Shown here in pieces: positions 34,699 to 43,928 of a stretch of DNA of 64,000 nucleotides. Numbering within the stretch: the stretch's first letter is position 1; every line of letters begins with the position of its first letter. A model generated the notes under the pieces. The model worked only from the letters and a program-made list of their open reading frames with translations, was not told the origin of the DNA and did not search any database. Source of the stretch: Fidelibacterota bacterium (GTDB lineage: Bacteria; Fidelibacterota; UBA8477; JABMPR01); assembly GCA_021734255.1 (NCBI GenBank), contig JAIPJM010000013.1, forward strand, positions 1 through 64,000, in the 5' to 3' direction. Both the position numbers and the translations under genes were made by a program.

Positions 34699-35826
34699 TT
34701 ATCTAAGCGTGATACCAAATCCTGCTGTTAGGACCTGATTGGTCGGAGTTTGACTCACATGAAGATTCAGGTAGGTCAGCGGTATGAGTTTCAGATGGAG
34801 ACCAGCGCCCAGCCTCAGACCGGGATCTGTTTCCATATCAAAACTGATCGATGTCAATTCATTATTCGGATCATTTGGATCCAAGTCTGCCTCATAAGCA
34901 ATGGACAGTGAGCTTGTCTCGTAAGATGCATCAGCATAGAGACCAACACCGAAGATCAGCAAGTTGAGTGATTTTCCAACCTGAAGACCCATTGACATGT
35001 TGGAAGATTCAACGATATCACCAATGCTCATCTGTGAATAGAATGCTCCGGCAGTGATGTCTACGGGGAATAATGGAATGGGAATAAACTGATCGACGTT
35101 GATTCTAGCACCAGCACCAAACATGCTGAACATACCGATGTCTGGTATTTCCTGCTCCGGGAAGCCTCGAAGTGTCAATTCAATACCCATGGGTAGACCC
35201 AGGGCAAGCTGAGGCATGACCAATGGAAGTGCTGGTAGCCCAATTCCAGGAGGCAGGGGCAGATTTAGATTCAAGCTGGCAACATGACTAGGGATATTCG
35301 CATTGGCGATCGCCAGGTCCTGTGCAACACCTGTGACACCCTGAGCCGTCAATTCTGACCTCATATGAGCTTCGAATAGATCGGCTAGATGTGTCTGGTT
35401 CGTCACCAGAAGTCCAGCGCTGTCTGCTTCTGAAGGGCCAAAGAATGTTGGGGTTCTGGTGTCAGTATCTTTGTAAATATCAGCGAATGTCAGCTCAACC
35501 GGGCTAATGGTTTGTCCTGCTACCAGGCTGCCAAGATCAAACTCCATTGTGTTTTCACTTAAGACAAAGTTGAAAAACTCGCTCTCTTCAGGGACTGCAG
35601 CGATCATGGCCTTTGCGCTAATATCAAAGCCCAGCATTTTGTGGACCTTGGAGCGATGGTACCAACCTGAATTCATGGTTGCACCAAAGGCATCACCCAA
35701 AGGCTGTAGATACATGGTTGCATTGTCGCTAAGCATGTTGGAAAGATTTTCCTCAAGGGATCCCTGTGCAAACGCACCTACAGAAAGCGTCATCGCAAGC
35801 GTGATAACAAGTAATTTTTTAAGCAT
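34699..35826 (-). CDS. Probable outer-membrane protein, DUF6588-like
   Basis: 375 residues. Signal peptide MLKKLLVITLAMTLSVGAFAQ, then GSLEENLSNMLSDNATMYLQPLGDAFGATMNSGWY, the type of N terminus seen in DUF6588-like exported proteins of FCB bacteria. The C-terminal half alternates hydrophobic and polar residues (GIELTLRGFP, ADASYETSSLSIAYEAD, YLNLHVSQTP) and ends in TAGFGITLR, consistent with a beta-barrel. The frame opens 24 codons earlier, but GGAGGAATA directly precedes this ATG and gives a clean signal peptide. Single gene with its own terminator. Confidence 0.78.
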   Translation of the reverse strand: MLKKLLVITLAMTLSVGAFAQGSLEENLSNMLSDNATMYLQPLGDAFGATMNSGWYHRSKVHKMLGFDISAKAMIAAVPEESEFFNFVLSENTMEFDLGSLVAGQTISPVELTFADIYKDTDTRTPTFFGPSEADSAGLLVTNQTHLADLFEAHMRSELTAQGVTGVAQDLAIANANIPSHVASLNLNLPLPPGIGLPALPLVMPQLALGLPMGIELTLRGFPEQEIPDIGMFSMFGAGARINVDQFIPIPLFPVDITAGAFYSQMSIGDIVESSNMSMGLQVGKSLNLLIFGVGLYADASYETSSLSIAYEADLDPNDPNNELTSISFDMETDPGLRLGAGLHLKLIPLTYLNLHVSQTPTNQVLTAGFGITLR

Positions 35827-35968
35827 TATTCCTCCTTGTTCATCCTCTTTGTTTTTGTTATGTCGTCCAATATATGGACACGGTTCACCTACATACAAGC
35901 ATGTTTATGCTGTTGTGAGCCACGTCAATACGGGACATAAATAATCCTATTTCGCTTTCTACAAAACA

Positions 35969-36559
35969 TTATTTCTTCAAATCCCACTGCCTGCGCAGCT
36001 CGTACACCATAATACCAAAAGCCACGGCAACGTTCATTGAACTCTTCATCCCGTTCTGGGGAAGCTCCACGGCAAAGTCACAGACCTGAACGATCTCATC
36101 CTGGATTCCCACCCCTTCATTCCCGACAACAAAGACCACCGGGAAATTGTATTCAACATCAGCATATGAACGGCTCTGCGTTGTGTGCTCAAGGGCAATA
36201 GCGGTATACCCCCGGCGCTTCAATGCCTTTACTGCTGCTACGGCATCGGGCACATATCGCCAGGGGACCGAGTACTCTGCACCCAGTGCAGTTTTGGCGA
36301 TCTCTTTGCGAGGGGGAGATGCCGTATAGCCACTGATAATGACCTCTTCCAACCAGGCACCATCCGCAGTACGAAACATGGAACCAACATTGAACATGCT
36401 GCGGATATTATCGAACAAGGCAACCACAGGCATTCTCGGACGCTGCTCCAATTCATCATATTCTGGATGATTATCCCTGAAAATGTTGTGCGGGATAGTT
36501 CTCAGGGGTTCGTGATAGATGTTACTCCTTTGCTTCTCTTCACCCAAACGCTGACTCAC
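35969..36559 (-). CDS. SpoU/TrmH-family RNA 2'-O-methyltransferase
   Basis: 196 residues with all three SPOUT motifs: NIRSMFNVGSMFRTADGA (motif 1), VFVVGNEGVGIQDEI (motif 2) and LPQNGMKSSMNVAVAFGIM (motif 3). The trefoil-knot fold methylates ribose 2'-OH in tRNA or rRNA using SAM. It lacks the N-terminal L30e-like domain of TrmH/RlmB long forms. Substrate RNA is unknown. The start overlaps the membrane-protein stop by 4 bp; it is the last gene of a long operon. Confidence 0.92.
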   Translation of the reverse strand: MSQRLGEEKQRSNIYHEPLRTIPHNIFRDNHPEYDELEQRPRMPVVALFDNIRSMFNVGSMFRTADGAWLEEVIISGYTASPPRKEIAKTALGAEYSVPWRYVPDAVAAVKALKRRGYTAIALEHTTQSRSYADVEYNFPVVFVVGNEGVGIQDEIVQVCDFAVELPQNGMKSSMNVAVAFGIMVYELRRQWDLKK

Positions 36560-36909
36560 ACCTGGTATTCTTTAAAGAGGGTGCGCCTTAAGGAAAACCC
36601 GGCATACCCAGCGATGGAAGCGACGAAAAAGCCAATAAAACCGGTGGCGATAGCCAGAAGAAACCCAGATCCAGCACCCATGATCTCTACGACTCGGCTC
36701 ACAATGATCTCGCCCCCCTGTTTCCATGCATATAGACCCATACCAAACCAGAGCAGAAAAACGCCTGTTCCATTGGCCAGGGATGCCTTCAAAACAGAAT
36801 CCTTTTCAAAAAAACCAAGGATGAGGGGTACGATGATGATCCACCACCATGAATAGAAGAGCAGCTGGAGAAGTAGAACAAGAAGAATAGATACGAGCAT
36901 GTTGATCAT
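36556..36909 (-). CDS. Small integral membrane protein
   Basis: 117 residues with three or four helices (MLVSILLVLLLQLLFYSWWWIIIVPLILGFF, GVFLLWFGMGLYAW, SGFLLAIATGFIGFFVASIAGYAG). No family is recognised. It overlaps both neighbours by 4 bp (penicillin acylase upstream, TrmH-like downstream), so it is translationally coupled and clearly a real gene. A role in export or envelope assembly of the acylase is possible but only inferred from position. Confidence 0.75.
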   Translation of the reverse strand: MINMLVSILLVLLLQLLFYSWWWIIIVPLILGFFEKDSVLKASLANGTGVFLLWFGMGLYAWKQGGEIIVSRVVEIMGAGSGFLLAIATGFIGFFVASIAGYAGFSLRRTLFKEYQV

Positions 36910-39335
36910 TGATAATTCCTTAGTCTGGTCATTGTAAATTTTTTATCCTGGATGCTGACAGGTGATCCCAGAAAATGAAGGTCGTAGTACTCACCTTTCA
37001 CCCACTTGTCCACAGCATTGTCATAGAATTTTGAGCCCGGATTGCCGGATTGTCCACCGGGATACACACCCAAGGCGCGAATACTGTCACCAATTTCAAC
37101 CATCATGCGCCAGGAAGGTCCGAATTTTTTATTGGTCGCATTGACGATTCCTTTTCCGCCCCCTGTATATAGACTGGTTCTTCCTAAGCCCTTGACTGAT
37201 AACAGGTGGTTTATGTCAGTTCCCCGAGCTCTTCCCAGCTCCCAAGCTTCGCCATAATCTCCAAGGCCCACATGCAGGTCATAGACCATCTGCTCAAAAG
37301 CTTGCCGGATGATCATCTGTCGATCCTCCACCAATTCCTTTGTCAAAACATTATCATAATATTCCAGGTTTTTCTTTCGGAGTAGCAGGTTCTCCGTAAC
37401 CGAGCGGGTCGGTATCTTTCGCAGCGTACCATTGATGGTCAATTCATCATTCCATATCGCTTCTTCTATCCGCACCCACCATTCTCTATACACAAGCGCC
37501 GCCCTTGAATTGGGAACTGACAGATAGTTCCACTGCTTCAGGTCTGCTAATACTTCCAACTCTTCATTCGTCAGTTTCTCTGTCTTCACCTGCTTTAGAA
37601 GAAAAGGCAGAATACGACGCGCCTGAACATTCATGTGGTCTGTGTGGAGGTTCTGCATATCTATGAGATCGATATTTTTAAGACTACCAAGAACCTCATT
37701 GATACGGGCTCCGCGCTCATAATCATCATACTCCCAACCCATGTAGTACGGATAATTTTTTCCCACCGGGTTCTGATTCGCTGAGCTGACATACCCACGC
37801 CATGGATTCGAAATGACTGGTAGGTGTTCGGGTGGTATCCATTGTGTCCACTCCCCCGTTGTATCGCGACCGGATTGCACAAATTTTCCTTCATTCTTCG
37901 CTCTTAACGGGAAGTGACCGTTGTGGCGAATTGCGATATCGCCTGTTTTGGTGGCCATGGCAAAATTCTGGCCTGGCACTCTGTATTGATCAAGCGCCTG
38001 ATAGAAAGTTTCCAGGTCATGGGCTAGATTCATATTCCGAATAGCCTGCATTTCATTGGATGGATCGTGGGCAGACCAGCGCATGGCAAGACCAACAGGG
38101 TTTCCATTTTCCAGGATATGTTCGCCAAAATGCACCACGGGACCAAACCGAGTAATGGGGAAAGTATCCTGGACCGTGTCTCCATCCCTCACCAGGATCT
38201 CTTCTATACGCATATCTGCAGGGATCCATTCATCCAGGTACAGATATTCCTGAAAGCTGGAGTCTTTGAATTCGATCTCAAACCAGTCCAGGACATCCGT
38301 GCCTGCATTGGTCAATCCCCAGGCAATATCCTCGTTGAAACCAATAATGACGGCTGGTGCGCCCGGTAATGAGGTACCATAAACATTCATGTCGGGTGTG
38401 TTCAACTGAATCTCATACCAGATGGATGGCAGGTTCAAGCCCAGGTGGGGGTCATTAGCCAGAATTGGAGATCCAGACCGTGTTTTCCGGCCTGAGACCG
38501 CCCAGTTGTTGCTGCCATTATTTTCGTTGGGCTGGGGTTCATTCATATTACGTATGAATTGGGGTGTAAAAAAATCTTGTGCCACATCAGGCATGAGTGG
38601 CTCAAAGCGCCACGGCTTTGCTGCAGGGATTATGGGGTCTGTCCTGGGTGTGTCCTCAGGATAGTAGCGCTCCACAAAATCCTCTCCCAGGGCATGTCGG
38701 ATCACACTCAGATCCATTTCCGAATTCCGTCCGGTCAGATCCCAGGCCATATACTTCTGTAGCAGCGCTGTTTTGAGCGTTGACCAGGCTTCCGGCTTAT
38801 AATTCAAGAGTTTGTACTCCAGGGGTAGGCTTGCCGGTGTTAAGGTCGCGATCCAGGTATTCACACCATTGGCATATGCTTGTACGATAAGCTGTGTCTC
38901 CGGGTCTTGATTGATCAGATTCAAATAGCTCTCTGCAGAAGACAGCAGTCCTCGACGACGCTGTAATTTATCGAAATCGATAGCCCTGGGACCAATGATC
39001 TCAGAAACCCGGCCTGCTGCAACATGGGTCTGAAACTCCATTTGCCATAGACGATGTCGCGCTGTGAGAAACCCCTGGGTAAAATACGCATCATAGTCAT
39101 TCTGTGCAAAAACATGCGGTATCTGCCGTTCATCCCACACAATCGTGACTTCTTCTCTCAAGCCTTTCACATCCAGAACCTCTGCCATCTGGTCATCACC
39201 ACTACCATTCTGCCAGAAGCCAGCGAATGGGTTAAGAAATTTTCCCAGGGGTGGAATACTTCCCTGGTTGTTGTTCAACAGCATGAACAAAGTGATCAGG
39301 ACAATAAATGCCAGGATGGTTTTGAATAGTCTCAT
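36906..39335 (-). CDS. Penicillin acylase / N-acyl-homoserine-lactone acylase-family Ntn hydrolase
   Basis: 809 residues, the usual length. An N-terminal hydrophobic segment (TILAFIVLITLFMLLN) serves as signal or anchor. The alpha-chain region has DAYFTQGFLTARHRLWQMEFQ...AAGRVSEI. The processing site is ENNG/SNNWAVSG, where the Ser becomes the N-terminal nucleophile of the beta chain. LANDPHLGLNLPSIWYE and the later WGLTNAGTDV follow. Members hydrolyse amides such as penicillins, AHL signals or acyl-amino acids in the periplasm. Substrate is not predictable here. It overlaps the HAD gene upstream and the membrane gene downstream by 4 bp each. Confidence 0.93.
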   Translation of the reverse strand: MRLFKTILAFIVLITLFMLLNNNQGSIPPLGKFLNPFAGFWQNGSGDDQMAEVLDVKGLREEVTIVWDERQIPHVFAQNDYDAYFTQGFLTARHRLWQMEFQTHVAAGRVSEIIGPRAIDFDKLQRRRGLLSSAESYLNLINQDPETQLIVQAYANGVNTWIATLTPASLPLEYKLLNYKPEAWSTLKTALLQKYMAWDLTGRNSEMDLSVIRHALGEDFVERYYPEDTPRTDPIIPAAKPWRFEPLMPDVAQDFFTPQFIRNMNEPQPNENNGSNNWAVSGRKTRSGSPILANDPHLGLNLPSIWYEIQLNTPDMNVYGTSLPGAPAVIIGFNEDIAWGLTNAGTDVLDWFEIEFKDSSFQEYLYLDEWIPADMRIEEILVRDGDTVQDTFPITRFGPVVHFGEHILENGNPVGLAMRWSAHDPSNEMQAIRNMNLAHDLETFYQALDQYRVPGQNFAMATKTGDIAIRHNGHFPLRAKNEGKFVQSGRDTTGEWTQWIPPEHLPVISNPWRGYVSSANQNPVGKNYPYYMGWEYDDYERGARINEVLGSLKNIDLIDMQNLHTDHMNVQARRILPFLLKQVKTEKLTNEELEVLADLKQWNYLSVPNSRAALVYREWWVRIEEAIWNDELTINGTLRKIPTRSVTENLLLRKKNLEYYDNVLTKELVEDRQMIIRQAFEQMVYDLHVGLGDYGEAWELGRARGTDINHLLSVKGLGRTSLYTGGGKGIVNATNKKFGPSWRMMVEIGDSIRALGVYPGGQSGNPGSKFYDNAVDKWVKGEYYDLHFLGSPVSIQDKKFTMTRLRNYQ

Positions 39336-39964
39336 AATAAATGTCCCAGCTCAGGATAGGAACCTCTTAATTCAGCCTGGAAGGCATTAAAATTTGTATA
39401 CAGGATGGTATTCAACCCCAATGATCTCGCAGCATTAACGTTTTCTTCAAGATCATCGATAAACAGGATATGTTGAGGTAATTCACCGCATTTCCTGATG
39501 GCTTGCTCATAGATCAGGGATTCCGGTTTCATGCTGGCTACCATAAAGCTGTAGGTTCCCCCATTCACCTTTTTCATGAAGGGGAATTTTTCGACCAAGA
39601 TCTCGTAATGAAAGTCGTTCGTATTACTGAGTAGCCAGGTAGGGAGGTGCTCAATCGCCCGATCCAGGAAAGCGATCATCCGCTCTTTGGGAAAGAGGAC
39701 GTCTTGCCAGTACATTTTAAATTCACTGAGCTCCATTTTCTCGCTGCTGGCGCAATTAATGAGAAGGTTTTCATAGAACTGGTTGGAGTCAAGATGCCCT
39801 TTCTCGTACTTGACCATCAGGTCCCTGGACATGGCATCGCGAATATGCGTTTCATCGACCTTCAGTCGACTTGACAGTTTTTTGATCGCAGCGCTTGAGT
39901 CAACGCGAACCAATACGCCACCAATATCAAAGAAGATGGCCTTTATCGTTTTGCGGGTATTCAT
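39332..39964 (-). CDS. HAD-IA family hydrolase
   Basis: 210 residues. Motif I reads FFDIGGVLV: the nucleophile Asp is present but the usual second Asp is Gly, as in some YihX-like and dehalogenase-like members. Motif II is LLSNTND, motif III KPE, and motif IV ILFIDDLEENV. Activity as a sugar-phosphatase is likely for the group, but loss of the acid/base Asp can reduce phosphatase activity. Operon member overlapping the acylase gene by 4 bp. Confidence 0.85.
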   Translation of the reverse strand: MNTRKTIKAIFFDIGGVLVRVDSSAAIKKLSSRLKVDETHIRDAMSRDLMVKYEKGHLDSNQFYENLLINCASSEKMELSEFKMYWQDVLFPKERMIAFLDRAIEHLPTWLLSNTNDFHYEILVEKFPFMKKVNGGTYSFMVASMKPESLIYEQAIRKCGELPQHILFIDDLEENVNAARSLGLNTILYTNFNAFQAELRGSYPELGHLL

Positions 39965-39977
39965 GGGGGTGTTTGGA

Positions 39978-40913
39978 TCAGAGTGTGTCTCTGGATATCT
40001 CTCTTTTGGGCTTCATGCTGAACAAGGCGAGGATTCTAGGGATCAAGGAGAGGTATAGCAAGAAGGCAATTAGAAAATTCATGGGTTGATGGTGCAGACG
40101 TGTAAAATGCTTCTCGAAATAGCGGAAGAAGGACAAATGAGAACTGATCACCATTTTCACTCGGGCCTGCTTGACACTGGCGCCACCTTCATGAATAACC
40201 TGGAATTTCGGCAGATACCATACCTCGTATCCTGAGTCTTTGATCCTTCTACAGAGATCAACATCATTAAAGAACATAGGAAAGCTCAGGTCAAAGCCCT
40301 GAAGGTCGCGTATCAGAGAACCCCTCACAAGCAATGCTGCGCCAGCTGGCTGGTCCACTTCCTGTTTCGAGGTATGGTCAAAATCACCCATTTTCCAGCC
40401 ATTAAAGAACTGGCTTTGGGGAAACAGCTGTGCCAGACCCAGACTATGAAAGATAACATCCCTATATTTGGGAAATCGTCGGCAGGTCTTCTGAATGCGG
40501 CCATCTGGAAACTTGAGCTGAGGAGCAACTGCACCTGTTGTTTCATTCTGCGATAATGCCTGTAAAAGGCCAGTCACTGACCCTGGCAGTACCTGCGTAT
40601 CTGGATTCAGAATGAGGATATGTTCTCCCGTGGCCAGGTGTAAAGCCTGGTTGTTGCCGACAGCAAATCCCCGGTTCTTTTTGTTCAGCTGTATGACGAC
40701 TGACGGGTTCGTAGCGGCAATTTTTGTAAGTTCGTCTTGTGTGCCGTCAGTGGAGTTATTGTCCACAATGATGAGCTCTGCCCTGATTGAGGACAGCTCT
40801 TGAAGCAGGCTGGACACACAAGCCTGGATGCTTGTCCGGGAATTATAAGTAACGATGAGTACTGAGAGCTGAAGTTGAGGGTCAGCTTCTGAGCTGTTAT
40901 GCATATCTTCCAT
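39978..40913 (-). CDS. GT2-family glycosyltransferase
   Basis: 311 residues. GT-A fold: LSVLIVTYNSRTSI at the start, IIVDNNSTDGTQDEL, NRGFAVGNNQAL, and LILNPDTQVLPGS, where the Asp coordinates the nucleotide-sugar metal. It resembles rhamnosyltransferase-like enzymes. A C-terminal hydrophobic stretch (FLIAFLLYLSLIPRILALFS) can anchor it at the membrane. It probably adds a sugar to a polysaccharide or lipid; donor and acceptor are unknown. No other polysaccharide genes are nearby. Confidence 0.92.
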   Translation of the reverse strand: MEDMHNSSEADPQLQLSVLIVTYNSRTSIQACVSSLLQELSSIRAELIIVDNNSTDGTQDELTKIAATNPSVVIQLNKKNRGFAVGNNQALHLATGEHILILNPDTQVLPGSVTGLLQALSQNETTGAVAPQLKFPDGRIQKTCRRFPKYRDVIFHSLGLAQLFPQSQFFNGWKMGDFDHTSKQEVDQPAGAALLVRGSLIRDLQGFDLSFPMFFNDVDLCRRIKDSGYEVWYLPKFQVIHEGGASVKQARVKMVISSHLSFFRYFEKHFTRLHHQPMNFLIAFLLYLSLIPRILALFSMKPKREISRDTL

Positions 40914-40931
40914 TAGGCAGGGTCTGAGTTT

Positions 40932-41831
40932 CTAACTGTCGCTTCCTGCCATAAGCTCACGAAGTTCTTTCTCTTCCTCTTCGATCCGCTCCAGATTACT
41001 GGATTTTTCACGCAAGAGCTGAAGGACCTCCAAGGCATTCTCATACATGCCCTGACTCTTGAATATCTGCATCAGGGTAAAGGTGGCCATCGAACGGGTA
41101 ATGTTGTGTTTTATCGCTGGGTCCTTGCGGTGCATCGGTTTTCGCTTCGGTGTATCTGCTGCCGGTGTTTTTTCTTCCGTTTTGGCAACCACAGGCTCTG
41201 GCTTTTGTTCGGGTTTTGGTTCTTGAAAGGGTGTCCGTGCTCCTTCATCTGCCTTAGCACCAGCATCTTCTTCTGTTTTTTCTTCTTGCGGAACTTCTGA
41301 TACGTCTGGTTCTGGCTTTTCTTCAATGACTTCCACCATAGCAGATTGCTGAAGATTGGTCGCCAGCTCCTGTAAAAAGGTTAGCTCATCGGCTTGCTGG
41401 TCAAGCCCAACGGTTTCCGGGTGTTTCTGATAGAAATTCTTGACCTGGGGGTGTCCCGGCACTGCCACGTTGAGAAGTTTGATGAGAAAGGCTATTTGCT
41501 GAATGGTAAGGGTGCTATTAAAATTCTTTATCACTTCAATGATCACACCGGGAAAGGGCTCTTTTGTGAGAATGCATTCAACAAAATGCTGCATGGATTT
41601 GGTGACATCACCCTTGGCCATGTAGATCTCACCCAGAAGTTTATGGTAGATGCCTTTTTCCTTTGCACTCTGCATGCCCAGCCGACAGATCTTGAGGGCC
41701 CGATCCAGCTCACCAGCCTCCATATTTTGTCTAGTATACCAGGCGTACAGATTGGATTGCGGGTTTTCCAGTAGATAGGCTTCCAGCTTTTCTTTCTTCT
41801 GTAGCAGTTCATCTCTGTTTCTTATGTCCAC
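40932..41831 (-). CDS. TPR-containing protein with acidic Pro/Glu-rich linker
   Basis: 299 residues. Helical repeats of TPR type occupy about residues 1-110 (NLYAWYTRQNMEAGELDRALKIC, KLLGEIYMAKGDVTKSMQHF). A low-complexity linker rich in Glu, Pro and Lys spans about 165-245, and a C-terminal helical part (ATFTLMQIFKSQGMYENALEVLQLL) closes it. No enzymatic motif and no signal peptide, so probably a cytoplasmic scaffold. Repeats of this kind often bind protein partners. It sits 17 bp after the carboxyltransferase gene. Confidence 0.75.
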   Translation of the reverse strand: MDIRNRDELLQKKEKLEAYLLENPQSNLYAWYTRQNMEAGELDRALKICRLGMQSAKEKGIYHKLLGEIYMAKGDVTKSMQHFVECILTKEPFPGVIIEVIKNFNSTLTIQQIAFLIKLLNVAVPGHPQVKNFYQKHPETVGLDQQADELTFLQELATNLQQSAMVEVIEEKPEPDVSEVPQEEKTEEDAGAKADEGARTPFQEPKPEQKPEPVVAKTEEKTPAADTPKRKPMHRKDPAIKHNITRSMATFTLMQIFKSQGMYENALEVLQLLREKSSNLERIEEEEKELRELMAGSDS

Positions 41832-41848
41832 GTCGACCCTTCCTCTCC

Positions 41849-43399
41849 CTAAAGGGGAATATTTCCATGTTTTTTCTGGGGGTTTGTATCAACCTTGTTC
41901 TCCAGCATCTCATACGCCCTGATCAGTTTCAGGCGGGTTTGGTTGGGCTCAATAACCTCGTCCACATACCCCCGCTCTGCTGCCGAATAAGGATTTGCAA
42001 ATCGTTCCGCGAATTCATCTGTCAGCTTCTCCAGCGCTGCGTCCGGGTCGTCCGATTTAGCGATCTCTTTCCTGAAAATGATCTCAGTGGCGCCCTTGGC
42101 ACCCATGACGGCGATCTCCGCGCATGGCCAGGCAAAATTCATATCACCTCGAATATGTTTGGAGTTCATCACATCGTAAGCCCCACCGTAGGCTTTCCGC
42201 GTGATCACCGTTACTTTTGGTACCGTGGCTTCAGCAAATGCAAAGAGTAGCTTTGCCCCGTTCCTGATGATCCCACCCCACTCCTGATCAGTGCCTGGTA
42301 AAAATCCTGGAACGTCTTCAAAGACGAGCAGTGGAATATTGAAGGCATCACAGAAGCGAACAAAACGAGCGCCTTTTACAGAGGAGTCAATATCCAGAAC
42401 ACCTGCGAGAAATGCTGGCTGGTTCGCAATGACGCCAAGCGATTTGCCGTTTAATCTGGTAAAGCCGACCACCATATTCTGCGCATACTGTTCATGCACT
42501 TCAAAAAATTCACCATTGTCAACAATAGCATGAATAACGTCTTTAATATCATAGGGTTTGTTCGGGTTCTCTGGAACGATGGAGTCTAATTCTTTTGCTT
42601 CTCGATCGATGGGGTCGTCGCACTTAACGGTCGGTGGCTCATCCAGATTGTTCTGGGGAATATAGCTCAACAACTTTTTGATCCCCTCGATCACTTCAAT
42701 TTCATTATCACAGGTAAAATGACTGACACCTGATTTACTGCCATGTGCTGTGGCTCCGCCAAGATCCTCTTTGCTTACCTCTTCATGCGTGACTGTTTTA
42801 ACGACCTCTGGACCTGTGACGAACATGTAGCTGGTCCCTTTTGTCATAAAGATGAAATCGGTGATAGCCGGAGAATAAACAGCGCCGCCGGCACAGGGAC
42901 CCAGAATTGCTGAGATCTGGGGGACAACACCACTCATCAAGGTATTCTTCAGAAATATATCTGCATAACCTGCCAGACTAACAACCCCCTCCTGGATGCG
43001 AGCACCACCACTGTCGTTCAACCCGATCACGGGTGCACCTACCTTGGCGGCCAGGTCCATGATCTTGACGATCTTTTCGGCATAGGCTTCAGAGAGTGAT
43101 CCGCCCATAACTGTAAAATCCTGACTGAAAACGAAAACCGTACGACCGCCGATCGTTCCATGTCCAGTCACCACACCATCACCTAGAAATTTTTGTTTCT
43201 CCAGGCCAAAATTGGTGGATCGGTGGGTCACCAGCATGCCCATTTCTTCAAAAGAACCTGGATCCAGTAGTAGGTCCAGACGTTCTCGTGCTGAAAGTTT
43301 CTGTTTGGCATGTTGTGCATCCAGTCGGTCCTGCCCACCGCCCAGCAGAGCTTTCGCTTTTAAACCGCGTAGCTGCTTTATGCGGTCTTTTCTACTCAT
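41849..43399 (-). CDS. Acyl-CoA carboxylase carboxyltransferase (propionyl-CoA carboxylase beta / methylmalonyl-CoA decarboxylase alpha)
   Basis: 516 residues. Two crotonase-like halves: [33 protein letters not shown] (oxyanion hole, biotin pocket), [16 protein letters not shown], and [27 protein letters not shown] plus [11 protein letters not shown]. This family transfers carboxyl from carboxybiotin to propionyl- or other acyl-CoA, or works in sodium-pump decarboxylases. No biotin carboxylase or biotin-carrier gene is in the window. It overlaps the B12-binding subunit by 4 bp, which points to propionyl-CoA/methylmalonyl-CoA chemistry. Confidence 0.94.
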   Translation of the reverse strand: MSRKDRIKQLRGLKAKALLGGGQDRLDAQHAKQKLSARERLDLLLDPGSFEEMGMLVTHRSTNFGLEKQKFLGDGVVTGHGTIGGRTVFVFSQDFTVMGGSLSEAYAEKIVKIMDLAAKVGAPVIGLNDSGGARIQEGVVSLAGYADIFLKNTLMSGVVPQISAILGPCAGGAVYSPAITDFIFMTKGTSYMFVTGPEVVKTVTHEEVSKEDLGGATAHGSKSGVSHFTCDNEIEVIEGIKKLLSYIPQNNLDEPPTVKCDDPIDREAKELDSIVPENPNKPYDIKDVIHAIVDNGEFFEVHEQYAQNMVVGFTRLNGKSLGVIANQPAFLAGVLDIDSSVKGARFVRFCDAFNIPLLVFEDVPGFLPGTDQEWGGIIRNGAKLLFAFAEATVPKVTVITRKAYGGAYDVMNSKHIRGDMNFAWPCAEIAVMGAKGATEIIFRKEIAKSDDPDAALEKLTDEFAERFANPYSAAERGYVDEVIEPNQTRLKLIRAYEMLENKVDTNPQKKHGNIPL

Positions 43400-43800
43400 C
43401 GGCGATTTTCCTGTACCCAGGATTGGATATACTCGTTAATTTCGCCAAGACTGGCGCCGGGACCAAAGAGCTTACCCACCCCTTTCTTCTTCAATTCTTC
43501 CATGTCGCTATCCGGAATAATACCACCCCCAGTGAGGAGGACATCATTGAGACCTTCACGTTTCATCAGCTCAAGTACGCGAGGAAATATCGTCATGTGT
43601 GCGCCCGAGAGTACACTCATGGCGACGACATCTGCATCTTCCTGAATGGCAGCTTCCACGATCATTTCCGGGGTCTGGCGTAGCCCAAGGTAAATAACTT
43701 CCATCCCTGCATCTCGAAATGAATTGGCAAGCACTTTAGCACCCCGGTCGTGACCATCCAGACCTGGTTTTGCCAAGACAATCCTGATTTTCCGTTCCAT
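43396..43800 (-). CDS. Methylmalonyl-CoA mutase C-terminal (B12-binding) subunit
   Basis: 134 residues, a single cobalamin-binding domain: [14 protein letters not shown] (the DxHxxG His is the lower cobalt ligand), SVLSGAHMT, and [12 protein letters not shown]. In two-subunit mutases this small chain partners with a separate catalytic chain to interconvert succinyl-CoA and (R)-methylmalonyl-CoA. The catalytic chain is not in this window. It is first in the transcript with the carboxyltransferase, forming half of a propionate/succinate module. Confidence 0.93.
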   Translation of the reverse strand: MERKIRIVLAKPGLDGHDRGAKVLANSFRDAGMEVIYLGLRQTPEMIVEAAIQEDADVVAMSVLSGAHMTIFPRVLELMKREGLNDVLLTGGGIIPDSDMEELKKKGVGKLFGPGASLGEINEYIQSWVQENRR

Positions 43801-43928
43801 AGAATTATTCCTTTAACAGCATCACGTTCATTGTTTTGTGAGTGACATTTAATCTAATCTGAAAGACTGATGACAAAATACACATTTTTCTACAGCTGAC
43901 GGCTTGTTGCGCCACTTACAATAGGGTC

